Source: an uncultured Rhodoplanes sp. (GTDB taxonomy: Bacteria; Pseudomonadota; Alphaproteobacteria; Rhizobiales; Xanthobacteraceae). From it: a stretch of DNA of 56,646 bases. Positions 32,792 to 41,189 of the stretch are shown piece after piece (position 1 is the stretch's first letter; each line of letters starts with the position of its first letter). A program made the position numbers and the translations under genes. Below the pieces are notes generated by a model. It saw only the letters and a program-made list of their open reading frames with translations. It was not told where the DNA came from and ran no database searches. The DNA is taken from contig CAKZHN010000457.1 in the NCBI GenBank assembly GCA_936924235.1, forward strand, positions 1-56,646, in the 5' to 3' direction.

Positions 32792-33640
32792 ATGGTGAGC
32801 GTGAAGGTTGCGTCCTTCGTCAGCGCCGTTGTGCTGATTGCTACTGCGGCCCACACCGGGGCCCGCGCGGCGGACCTGCCGCTTCCTCCCGTCGTCCCGC
32901 CACCGATCGAAGAATACGTCGTCTCCGGCTGGTATCTGCGCGGCGACATCGGCATGACCAACCAGCAGACCGGAAGCCTGAACAACGCGCTCTACAGCAC
33001 GGCGACCTCGGTCACCACGGCGCAGAAGGATTGGGACTCGTCGCCGCTGTTCGGCCTCGGCGCCGGCTACCAGTGGAACACCTGGCTGCGCACCGACGTG
33101 ACCGGCGAATACCGCGGCAAGGCCAACTTCCACGGCCTCGACATCGTCAACAACCACGGCACGATGCTCACCGACCAGTATCAGGCGAGCAAGTCCGAGT
33201 GGCTGGTGCTCGCCAACCTCTATGTCGATCTCGGCACCTGGTACTCTTTCACGCCGTTCGTCGGCTTCGGCGTCGGCGCGGCCCGCAACACCATCAGCAG
33301 CTTCACCGACACCTGCGCCACGGTCAGCGGCTGTCCGGGCGGCAGCGTCGCGACCGGCGCCACGGCGTCGAAGTGGAATTTCGCCTGGGCGGCGCACGCC
33401 GGTGTTTCCTACAAGGTCAACAACCAGCTCTCGTTCGAATTCGCCTATCGCTACGTCGACCTCGGCGATGCGATGTCCGGCGATCTCGTCACCTTCACCG
33501 GGACCAACAACGTCTACAACCCGATGGAGTTCAAGCATCTGACCTCGCATGACCTGAAGTTCGGTCTGCGCTGGATGCTCGAGCCGCCGATGCCGATGCA
33601 ACAGCCGATGATGCTGCCGCCGCTGATCCGCAAGGGTTGA
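32792..33640 (+). CDS. Outer-membrane beta-barrel protein (Omp25/RopB-like)
   Basis: A 282-residue protein with a signal peptide (cut near AARA|ADLPLPP). Alternating strands follow, typical of an eight-stranded barrel: GWYLRGDIGMTN (about 46), LGAGYQWNTWLRTDVTGEYR (about 88), TPFVGFGVGAARNT (about 153) and FAYRYVDLGDAM (about 216). The chain ends with a Met/Pro-rich tail after the last strand. ATG 32792 is used. Barrels of this type are abundant surface proteins in Rhizobiales. It is followed 27 bases later by a second, related barrel gene. Confidence 0.85.
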   Translation: MVSVKVASFVSAVVLIATAAHTGARAADLPLPPVVPPPIEEYVVSGWYLRGDIGMTNQQTGSLNNALYSTATSVTTAQKDWDSSPLFGLGAGYQWNTWLRTDVTGEYRGKANFHGLDIVNNHGTMLTDQYQASKSEWLVLANLYVDLGTWYSFTPFVGFGVGAARNTISSFTDTCATVSGCPGGSVATGATASKWNFAWAAHAGVSYKVNNQLSFEFAYRYVDLGDAMSGDLVTFTGTNNVYNPMEFKHLTSHDLKFGLRWMLEPPMPMQQPMMLPPLIRKG

Positions 33641-33667
33641 TCGGAAAGCGCTGACCGGAGCACCGTA

Positions 33668-34384
33668 ATGATGAAGGCGAGGGCGCTTCTTCTCGGCATC
33701 GCAATGGCAGCCGCGCTCGGCGCGGCGGCGAATGCCGCTGACATGCCCGACAACTGGCGATACGCTCCGCCCCCGCCGCGCTACGTCGAGATGGCGTCGG
33801 GCTGGTATCTGCGCGGCGACATCGGCTATCGCCTCAATCACATCTCGTCGTTCGAGGCGCCCAACGCGATCACCTCGGCCAAATACGGCGACTCGGTCGG
33901 GCTGAGCTTCGGCGGGGGCTACAAATATCAATGGTTCCGCGCGGACGTCACGGTCGACTACGGTTCGCAAGTCAAGTTGAACGCCAATTCGAGTCTCGCA
34001 TCAGTCGTACAGCCGCAATACAGCGTGAAGCTCGAAACGATTTCGGCGCTCGCCAATGCCTATATCGATCTCGGCTCCTGGTGGGGCTTCACGCCATATA
34101 TCGGCGGTGGCGCCGGTGTCACCTATCTGAGGGGAAGCGACTACATCGACAACTCGTTGCCGGCGACTTCCAACAACGACAGCCGGACCAATTTCTCCTG
34201 GGCCGCGATGGCCGGTGTCGCCTATCGGTTCTCGGCACGCTGGACGGTCGATCTCGGCTATCGCCATCTTGACATGGGTAGTCTGCCGACCACGACGGGA
34301 ACCAATCTTTCCACCGACCGGACGCAGTGGAAGGGACTGTCGACCGACGAGGTCCGGATCGGCTTCCGCTACATGTTCGACTGA
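33668..34384 (+). CDS. Outer-membrane beta-barrel protein, second copy
   Basis: A 238-residue protein. A signal peptide ending AANAADMPD is followed by the same GWYLRGDIGYRLNH opening strand as the previous gene. It ends DEVRIGFRYMFD, with a terminal aromatic residue close to the end, a usual signal for barrel assembly by BAM. The pair arose by duplication but has diverged strongly in the loops. It is co-transcribed with the first barrel. Confidence 0.85.
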   Translation: MMKARALLLGIAMAAALGAAANAADMPDNWRYAPPPPRYVEMASGWYLRGDIGYRLNHISSFEAPNAITSAKYGDSVGLSFGGGYKYQWFRADVTVDYGSQVKLNANSSLASVVQPQYSVKLETISALANAYIDLGSWWGFTPYIGGGAGVTYLRGSDYIDNSLPATSNNDSRTNFSWAAMAGVAYRFSARWTVDLGYRHLDMGSLPTTTGTNLSTDRTQWKGLSTDEVRIGFRYMFD

Positions 34385-34429
34385 TTTTTCCGCTTTCTGA
34401 CCGGCGGTTTAATGCGTGCGGTTTTCGCG

Positions 34430-34515
34430 CGCTTGACGAAAACGACTTCCTTCCGTATCTCCGTCGATGGGACACCTCTCCCCACCGAGGGGCTTTCTAT
34501 CTGGAAGGATAGACT
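34430..34515 (+). ncRNA. Candidate serC-type leader RNA
   Basis: The segment just before serC folds into a C-rich/G-rich hairpin (TCCCCACCGAGGGG, around 34479-34492). A second perfect hairpin follows, TCTATC (34496-34501) with GATAGA (34508-34513), whose loop and descending arm contain the Shine-Dalgarno GGAAGG. The start codon is 34516. A conserved serC leader motif has been described in alphaproteobacteria before serC-serA, and position and features agree. A covariance search is needed to confirm it. Confidence 0.5.
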
Positions 34516-35688
34516 ATGAGCGAAGCAAAGCCGGGCGTGCGACCCGTCATCCCGCATTTTTCGTCCGGCCCCTGCGCCAAGCGCCCCGGCTGGAGCCTCC
34601 AGGCCCTCACTGACGCAGCGCTGGGACGTTCGCACCGGTCCAAGATCGGCAAGGCGAAGCTCAAGCGCGCCATCGATCTTTCCCGCGAGGTGCTGCAGGC
34701 GCCCGCAGATTACCGAATCGGTATCGTGCCGGCCTCCGATACCGGCGCCGTCGAGATGGCGCTGTGGTCGCTGCTCGGCCCGCGGCCCGTCACCATGCTG
34801 GCCTGGGAATCGTTCGGCGAAGGCTGGGTCAGCGACGTTCAGAAGGAATTGAAGCTCAAGGACGTGAAGGTGCTCAAGGCGCCTTACGGCGAGCTTCCCG
34901 ATCTCGCCAAGGTGGATTTTGCGACCGACGTGGTGTTTGCCTGGAACGGCACCACCTCGGGCGTGCGCGTGCCGAACGCCGATTGGATCAAGGCCGACCG
35001 CGAGGGGCTGACGATCTGCGACGCGACCTCGGCGGCGTTTGCGCAGAAGCTCGATTGGTCGAAGCTCGATGTGGTGACCTGGTCCTGGCAGAAGGTGCTG
35101 GGCGGCGAGGCGGCGCACGGCATGATCGCGCTGTCGCCGCGCGCGGTGGCGCGGCTCGAGAGCCACACGCCGGCCTGGCCGCTGCCGAAGATCTTCCGCA
35201 TGACCAAGGGCGGCAAGATCAGCGAAGACATCTTCGAAGGCGCGACCATCAACACGCCGTCGATGCTCTGCGTCGAGGACTATCTCGACGCGCTCGGCTG
35301 GGGCAAATCGGTCGGTGGCCTCGACGGTCTCGTCGGCCGCGCCGACGCCAACGCCAAATCGATCGCCGACTGGGTGGCGCGCACGCCGTGGATCGAGAAT
35401 CTTGCGGCCAATCCTGCGATCCGCTCCAACACCTCGGTCTGCCTCAAGGTGGTCGATCCCGCCGTGCTGAAGCTCGCACCCGATGCGCAGGCGAAGTTCG
35501 TCAAGGGCATCGCCGCGGCGCTCGAGAAGGAAGGCATCGCCTACGATATCGACGCCTATCGCGATGCGCCCTCGGGGCTTCGCATCTGGTGCGGCGCGAC
35601 GGTGGAGAAATCCGACGTCGAGGCGCTGACCCAGTGGCTCGACTGGGCCTATGGCGAGGCCAAGGCCGCGCTGCCGAAGGCAGCGTAA
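34516..35688 (+). CDS. serC: Phosphoserine aminotransferase
   Basis: A 390-residue PLP enzyme of the alphaproteobacterial SerC type, which aminates 3-phosphohydroxypyruvate with glutamate. Visible are FSSGPCAKRPGWSL at the N-terminus, RSHRSKIGKAKL (about 36), PASDTGAVEMALWSLLGPR (about 73), VFAWNGTTSGVRVP (about 140) and SWQKVLGGEAAHG with the PLP Lys (about 194). It is the first gene of an operon that ends with serA and has a leader hairpin over its ribosome site. Confidence 0.97.
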   Translation: MSEAKPGVRPVIPHFSSGPCAKRPGWSLQALTDAALGRSHRSKIGKAKLKRAIDLSREVLQAPADYRIGIVPASDTGAVEMALWSLLGPRPVTMLAWESFGEGWVSDVQKELKLKDVKVLKAPYGELPDLAKVDFATDVVFAWNGTTSGVRVPNADWIKADREGLTICDATSAAFAQKLDWSKLDVVTWSWQKVLGGEAAHGMIALSPRAVARLESHTPAWPLPKIFRMTKGGKISEDIFEGATINTPSMLCVEDYLDALGWGKSVGGLDGLVGRADANAKSIADWVARTPWIENLAANPAIRSNTSVCLKVVDPAVLKLAPDAQAKFVKGIAAALEKEGIAYDIDAYRDAPSGLRIWCGATVEKSDVEALTQWLDWAYGEAKAALPKAA

Positions 35689-35763
35689 GCTTCCCGTTGG
35701 CGCGGGCCACTGCCGGCCCGCGCGGCACAAAACGTTCGCGAACCTGACGTTCGAGAACTCCCC

Positions 35764-37704
35764 ATGTTCGAGCCGGAAAACGATCTAGAGCGCAGCTTGC
35801 TACGCGCCGTGAACGACCCGGCGCAGCGGCCGAATTTCCTGCTCAGGATGTTCAACGCCCAGACATTCGTCGCGCTGGAAATCGACGGGCCGCCGCCTAC
35901 GGCGACGCCCGACGGCCGCGTGACGGTTCCGCCCGGAGCCAAGCTGAAGCTCCAGATGCTGCGTGAGGGGCATCTGGAGTACCTGCAGTTCTTCACCACG
36001 CTGGCCCGGGCGCGGGCAAGGAGCAACGGGCAGTCGGTCTTCGCATCCATGGTGTCGCGCGAGCTGTTCGAGCGACATGTCGGCAGGCACTTCATGCTCA
36101 ACCCCGGGCATGAGCATGCGCAGAGGTTTTCGACGGACGACGTCAGCCGCATGCTGGCGGGACAGTTCGGCGCACTGGTTGCGCCCACGGCGCCCGTGCC
36201 CACGGCTCCTGTGCCCGCGGCGGCGCCGAAGCCGGTTTCGGCCGTGCCGCCAGTCGAAGCAAAGCCTGTCGAAGCAAACCCCTTCGCGGCTGCGCCACTC
36301 CCAGCGGCGAACGCCGTCGTTGCAGACAATCCGCCGCGGGCCGAGAAGCCAGCTGCAACTCCCGCGGCGGCAACTCCGCCTGCCGCGGCCGCGCCGCTGG
36401 TTTTGGTTCAGCAGCCTGCCGCCAAACCTGTTGAGCCCAAAACCCCCGAGCCCAAAACATTTGTATTCAAAGCTCCTGAACCCAAAGCTCTAGAACCCAA
36501 AGCACCGGTATCCAAAGCGCCAGCACCAACGGCACCTGCTGTCAGTCAGCCGCCGGCATCCGAGTCGCAGATTGTGCTCAATCCGCCGCCAGCGCCCCGG
36601 CCGGCGGCGCCTCCATTGCCGGTGGCGCAGAAGTTCTTCTCGCCCGACGAACCGTTTGTGTTCGATTCCGGGCTGGCGCAGATGCTGGAGTCCATAAAGC
36701 CGATCAGGGCGAAACAGCAATCGAAGACGGAGCCGGCCGCTCCGGAAGAAACCCGAGACACGCCTTCGCCGGTCGAAGCGGGCGAGACATCCAAGCCGGA
36801 GGTCATCGCACTCGAGCCGGTCGAGTCTGAGCCGATCGAGCCAAAGCCGATCGAGTCAAAACCTTCGGCATCGAAGAAGACCGGAATCATCAAGACGGCA
36901 ATGGCCGAAGCGCTCGCGGCCCTCGGCCGGCTCGCCGCCGGCACGCAGGCCTCTGGCAAGCCGGACCATGCCGATGCGGCGCCTGCGATGCCGTTCGCGT
37001 CTGCCGAGATTGCACCCGTTGCGAAACCGGCCGCGCCCGAAGCTCCGCCCGCGGATCAGCCGCCGGTGCCCGAGACCATGGCGGCCGCGCAGCCTGAGGC
37101 CTTCAGGCCAGCGCCGCCAGTCGTGGCGCCCGCGCCACCGGCGCCCGTCAAGCCTGTCGTGGCTGCCCCGGCGCCACCGGCGCCCGTGAAGCCTGTCGAG
37201 GCGCCGCCGCGTCCGCCGGCTGCGGCGAAAGCCGTTGACGCGGCTTCGTCGGAGCCTCCTGCGAAGCACGCGGAGGCCATTCCGCCATCGGCGTCGCCAA
37301 AGCCCGTGGCGCTTCCGGAGCCGCCGCCTGCGCCAAAGCCTGTGGCGCCCCCGGAGCCACCGCCTGCGCCGCGCAAGCCGCGGCTCGTTCCGCCACCCGG
37401 CGCACAGATCGGCAGGCCCGAGCCCTATCCGATCGACATCCTGCTGGCGCTGACACTGGCAATGCAGGACATGACGGCCATCGAGGCTGCGCACGTGGCG
37501 CAGGTGCAGCTTGCCGGGCATGCGCCGCATCATCTGGTGGCGCTCGCAACCTCCGCGGATTGGGAGCCGCTCGCGCAGTCGCTTCGTCTCAAGCTGCAGA
37601 AGGTCCTGCCGCCCGATCGCCGGATCGAATTCACCCCGCTCGCCGACGGCATGTTCGAAGACTATTTCCGAAGCGAAACGCAGCCTTTCTTTAAAAGGCG
37701 CTGA
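35764..37704 (+). CDS. SseB-like protein with a 400-residue Pro/Ala-rich linker
   Basis: A 646-residue protein between serC and serA. Residues 1-139 match the SseB N-terminal domain (NDLERSLLRAVNDPAQRPNF, LQFFTTLARARA, FMLNPGHEHAQRF). Residues about 546-646 match the SseB C-terminal domain (IGRPEPYPIDILLAL and FRSETQPFFKRR at the very end). Between them, residues 140-545 are a low-complexity stretch of Pro, Ala, Lys and Val with repeated APxPPAPVKPV units and one helical island (KTAMAEALAALGRLAA). E. coli SseB is about 260 residues and is linked to serine sensitivity when overproduced. The gene is 75 bases after serC and 24 before serA. A role in serine homeostasis is inferred. Confidence 0.75.
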   Translation: MFEPENDLERSLLRAVNDPAQRPNFLLRMFNAQTFVALEIDGPPPTATPDGRVTVPPGAKLKLQMLREGHLEYLQFFTTLARARARSNGQSVFASMVSRELFERHVGRHFMLNPGHEHAQRFSTDDVSRMLAGQFGALVAPTAPVPTAPVPAAAPKPVSAVPPVEAKPVEANPFAAAPLPAANAVVADNPPRAEKPAATPAAATPPAAAAPLVLVQQPAAKPVEPKTPEPKTFVFKAPEPKALEPKAPVSKAPAPTAPAVSQPPASESQIVLNPPPAPRPAAPPLPVAQKFFSPDEPFVFDSGLAQMLESIKPIRAKQQSKTEPAAPEETRDTPSPVEAGETSKPEVIALEPVESEPIEPKPIESKPSASKKTGIIKTAMAEALAALGRLAAGTQASGKPDHADAAPAMPFASAEIAPVAKPAAPEAPPADQPPVPETMAAAQPEAFRPAPPVVAPAPPAPVKPVVAAPAPPAPVKPVEAPPRPPAAAKAVDAASSEPPAKHAEAIPPSASPKPVALPEPPPAPKPVAPPEPPPAPRKPRLVPPPGAQIGRPEPYPIDILLALTLAMQDMTAIEAAHVAQVQLAGHAPHHLVALATSADWEPLAQSLRLKLQKVLPPDRRIEFTPLADGMFEDYFRSETQPFFKRR

Positions 37705-37728
37705 CGCAACACCGAGAGGACAAGACCA

Positions 37729-39315
37729 ATGGCCCCGCGCGTTCTGATTTCCGACGCCCTGTCACCCGCCGCCGTGCAGATCTTCAAGGATCGCGGCGTC
37801 GAGGTGGATTTCCAGCCGAACCTCGGCAAGGACAAAGACAAGCTCGCCGAGGTGGTCGGCAACTTCGACGGTCTCGCCATCCGCTCCGCCACCAAGGTGT
37901 CGCCGAAGATTCTCGAGAAGGCGAAGAACCTGAAGGTGATCGGTCGCGCCGGCATCGGCGTCGACAACGTCGACATCCCGGCGGCGACCGCCAAGGGCGT
38001 CATCGTGATGAATACGCCGTTCGGCAACTCGATCACCACCGCCGAGCACGCGATCTCGCTGATGCTGGCGCTCGCGCGCCAGATCCCCGAGGCCGATGTC
38101 TCGACCCGCGCCGGCAAGTGGGAGAAGAACAAGTTCATGGGCGTCGAGATCTTCGGCAAGACGCTCGGCGTGATCGGCTGCGGCAACATCGGCTCGATCG
38201 TCGCCGACCGTGGCGTCGGCCTGAAGATGAAGGTGATCGCCTACGATCCGTTCCTGTCGCCGGAGCGCGCCGTCGATCTGGGCGTGGAGAAGGTCGAGCT
38301 CGACGAGCTGCTGCGCCGCGCCGATTTCATCACGCTGCACACGCCGCTCACCGACAAGACCAAGAACATCATCGACGGCGCGGCGCTCAAGAAGACCAGG
38401 AAGGGCGTACGCATCATCAACTGCGCGCGCGGCGGCCTGGTCGACGAGGCGGCGCTGGCCGAGGCCTTGAAGAGCGGCGACGTCGCGGGCGCAGCCTTCG
38501 ACGTGTTCGTCGAGGAGCCCGCCACCGCCAATCCGCTGTTCGGGCTGCCCAACGTGGTGTGCACGCCGCATCTCGGCGCCTCGACCTCCGAGGCGCAGGA
38601 GAACGTTGCGCTGCAGATCGCCGAGCAGATGGCGGACTATCTCCTACGCGGCGCGATCTCCAACGCCGTGAACTTCCCCTCGATCACCGCCGAAGAGGCG
38701 CCGCGGCTCAAGCCGTTCATCGCGCTCGCCGAGAAGCTCGGCTCGTTCGCGGGCCAGCTCACCGAGAGCGGCATCAGCAAGGTGCAGATCGCCTATGAGG
38801 GCCACGTCGCGCAGATGAAGACCAAGGCGCTGACTTCGGCGGCGATTGCCGGCATCCTTCGCCCGATGCTGCAGGACGTCAACGTGGTGTCGGCGCCGAT
38901 CGTCGCGAAAGAGCGCGGCATCGTGGTCGAGGAGGTCACCCGCGAGGCCGCAGGCGACTACGAGAGCCTGATCACCGTCACGGTCACCACCGAAAAGCAG
39001 ACCCGCGCCGTGTCGGGCACGGTGTTCGCCGACGGCCGGCCGCGCCTCGTCAACATCAAGGGCATCCGCATGGACGCGGAGTTCGGCCCGTCGATGGTCT
39101 ACATCACGAACCTGGACAAGCCCGGCTTCATCGGAAAGTTCTCTTCGACGCTCGGCGAGGCCGGCATCAACATCGCGACCTTCCATGTCGGCCGCGAGGC
39201 GCCGGGCGGCAACGCGGTGGCGCTGATCGAGATCGACGGCGAATTGCCGGAGGACGTGCTGGCCCGCGTGCGCGCGCTGCCGCAGGTGCAGCAGGCCAAG
39301 CCGCTGAAGTTCTAA
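37729..39315 (+). CDS. serA: D-3-phosphoglycerate dehydrogenase
   Basis: A 528-residue long-form enzyme that makes 3-phosphohydroxypyruvate, the first step of serine synthesis. The nucleotide-binding motif is GVIGCGNIGSIVADRG (about 145). The catalytic Arg is in INCARGG (about 230), Glu in VEEP (about 264) and His in TPHLGAST (about 285). The intervening domain is about 320-450, and the C-terminal ACT domain (KPGFIGKFSSTLGEAGINIA, about 465) is the serine-binding regulatory part. The order serC, SseB-like, serA is a single transcript. A strong hairpin follows. Confidence 0.97.
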   Translation: MAPRVLISDALSPAAVQIFKDRGVEVDFQPNLGKDKDKLAEVVGNFDGLAIRSATKVSPKILEKAKNLKVIGRAGIGVDNVDIPAATAKGVIVMNTPFGNSITTAEHAISLMLALARQIPEADVSTRAGKWEKNKFMGVEIFGKTLGVIGCGNIGSIVADRGVGLKMKVIAYDPFLSPERAVDLGVEKVELDELLRRADFITLHTPLTDKTKNIIDGAALKKTRKGVRIINCARGGLVDEAALAEALKSGDVAGAAFDVFVEEPATANPLFGLPNVVCTPHLGASTSEAQENVALQIAEQMADYLLRGAISNAVNFPSITAEEAPRLKPFIALAEKLGSFAGQLTESGISKVQIAYEGHVAQMKTKALTSAAIAGILRPMLQDVNVVSAPIVAKERGIVVEEVTREAAGDYESLITVTVTTEKQTRAVSGTVFADGRPRLVNIKGIRMDAEFGPSMVYITNLDKPGFIGKFSSTLGEAGINIATFHVGREAPGGNAVALIEIDGELPEDVLARVRALPQVQQAKPLKF

Positions 39316-39341
39316 GACTGCAGCTTGAATCATTTCGGGAC

Positions 39342-39365
39342 AGGCCGGGGCTCACGCCCCGGCCT
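39342..39365 (+). terminator. Terminator after serA
   Basis: AGGCCGGGG (39342-39350) and CCCCGGCCT (39357-39365) form a perfect 9-bp stem with a 6-base loop, followed by TTGCTTG. It closes the serine operon. Confidence 0.82.
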
Positions 39366-39472
39366 TTGCTTGTGCACGTTGCCGCAGCCGTGATGTTGCC
39401 GTGGCCGCGCCTCAGGGAAACCTGAATCGGACCTGTTCCTACTGCAGTTTTCAACTGTCGGAGGGGAGCGCC

Positions 39473-41161
39473 ATGCGCCACACATTGCTGTCGTTCGTTT
39501 CAGCCTTCGCTATCGTCGCGGCCGTGCCGGCCATGGCCGCGGAGATCGATGCAAGCTCGCAGGTCGATGCCGTCACGGTCTATCCGGATGGCGCGACGGT
39601 GACGCGGCTCATCAGGCTTGATCTGCCGGCCGGCGACTCGACGCTGCTCGCCAAGGACTTTCCGTTGACGCTCGATCCGTCGTCGCTGCGGGTCGAAGGC
39701 CAGGGCGGTGCGCGCGTGATGATCGGCGCCGTGGAAGCGCGCCAGCCGCTGGCCCAGCCGGCTGCGAACATTCCCGAGATTGATCGCAAGCTCGAGGCCT
39801 TGCGCGACGAAATCGCTGCACTCAACGACGTGATTGGAGCCGCGGCCGCGCGCCGCGGGTTCGTTCAGCGCTTTGCCGAGACGGCGCCGACGGGACTCGG
39901 CGAGAAGGGAGAGGCCCGTCCGATTGCCGAATGGCGCGCCGCCTTCGCGACCGTCGGCGACGAGATCGCCAGTGCCGAAACCGCGATCCGCGAGGCCAAG
40001 ATCAAGCAGCGCGACATCGACCGCGAGATCGCAAGCCTCGAGGCCGAGCGCAACGTCAGCCCGCCGACGAAGCTGGAGGTGCGGATCGACCTGAACGCTG
40101 ATACGGCAGCGCCGGTGTTGCTGCGTGTGACCTATTCGGTGCGCGGCGCGCGCTGGCAGCCGGTCTATGACGCGCGCCTCGAAACCGGTAGCAAGGACGT
40201 CAAGCCCGCGCTCGAGCTGATCCGCCGCGCAGAGATCACCCAGACCACCGGCGAGGACTGGTCGGATGTCGCGCTTGCCGTGTCGACCATTCGCACTGCG
40301 CATGGCGGCAGTGCGCCAGAGCTGACCCCGTTGATCGTGCGTGTGCCGTCGACGCCTCAACCGGTCCCTTATTCGTCTCTTGCGCCGTCTTCGCAGGCCC
40401 GGTCGAACATCAGGATCGATCAGTCCTGGGGTCTTTCGGCTGGCCAAATCCAGGATGAGTTTGTCCGCCAGACGGGCGGCCGGGCCAAGAAAGCGGAGGA
40501 GCAGCAGGCGGCGGCATTCGATTCTGGCGGCTTCCAGGTCGTGGCTCGGGTGCCCGGCCGGATCTCGGTACCGGCGGGGCAGGGCGCCAAAAGCTTCCGC
40601 ATCGCCTCCTCGGCCATCACGCCGGAGCTGTCCGTGCATGCAGTGCCGGCGCTGGCCGAAACCGCCTTCATCCAGGCGACGTTCAAGCAAGCCGACGATG
40701 CACCGCTGCTGCCCGGCCGCGTGTCGATCTATCGCGACGGCGTGTTCGTCGGCAAAAGCCCGATGCCGCTCGCACCCAAGGACGAAACCGTGCGGCTCGG
40801 CTTCGGCGCCGACGAGAAGGTCAAGGTTACACGCGTCGTCGTGCGAAAGAACGAAGGCACTGCCGGCCTGATCGGCTCGTCGAAAACCGACGAACGCGAA
40901 TTCAAGACCACGGTGCGCAACGCGCATGATTTCCCGATCAAGGTTGCGATCGAGGACCAGATCCCGGTGAGCGAGACCGAAGACATCCAGGTCGAGATGC
41001 TGCCGGTCACCACGCCGCCGACGACGCGCGACCTGCGCGACCGTCGGGGTGTGATGGAATGGGCGTTCGAAACCAAGCCCGGTGAGAGCCGCGAGCTCAA
41101 GCTCGGTTGGCGGCTGCGCTGGCCGAAGGACAAGGCGATCCAGTTCACGCCGCAGGGCTAG
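39473..41161 (+). CDS. Mucoidy-inhibitor MuiA-family protein (DUF4140/DUF4139)
   Basis: A 562-residue exported protein. A signal peptide (LLSFVSAFAIVAAVPAMAA) leads into the N-terminal DUF4140 region (VDAVTVYPDGATVTRLIRLDL, about 29). A coiled-coil stretch follows at about 105-200, then the DUF4139 domain with SVRGARWQPVYDARLETGS (about 222) and a final EWAFETKPGESRELKLGW. The family is periplasmic and of unknown activity; the name comes from a mucoid phenotype in other bacteria. ATG 39473 follows GGAGGGGAGCG. It is a single gene after serA's terminator. Confidence 0.88.
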   Translation: MRHTLLSFVSAFAIVAAVPAMAAEIDASSQVDAVTVYPDGATVTRLIRLDLPAGDSTLLAKDFPLTLDPSSLRVEGQGGARVMIGAVEARQPLAQPAANIPEIDRKLEALRDEIAALNDVIGAAAARRGFVQRFAETAPTGLGEKGEARPIAEWRAAFATVGDEIASAETAIREAKIKQRDIDREIASLEAERNVSPPTKLEVRIDLNADTAAPVLLRVTYSVRGARWQPVYDARLETGSKDVKPALELIRRAEITQTTGEDWSDVALAVSTIRTAHGGSAPELTPLIVRVPSTPQPVPYSSLAPSSQARSNIRIDQSWGLSAGQIQDEFVRQTGGRAKKAEEQQAAAFDSGGFQVVARVPGRISVPAGQGAKSFRIASSAITPELSVHAVPALAETAFIQATFKQADDAPLLPGRVSIYRDGVFVGKSPMPLAPKDETVRLGFGADEKVKVTRVVVRKNEGTAGLIGSSKTDEREFKTTVRNAHDFPIKVAIEDQIPVSETEDIQVEMLPVTTPPTTRDLRDRRGVMEWAFETKPGESRELKLGWRLRWPKDKAIQFTPQG

Positions 41162-41189
41162 TGAACGGCATCGTGAGGAGCGCGCGGGC

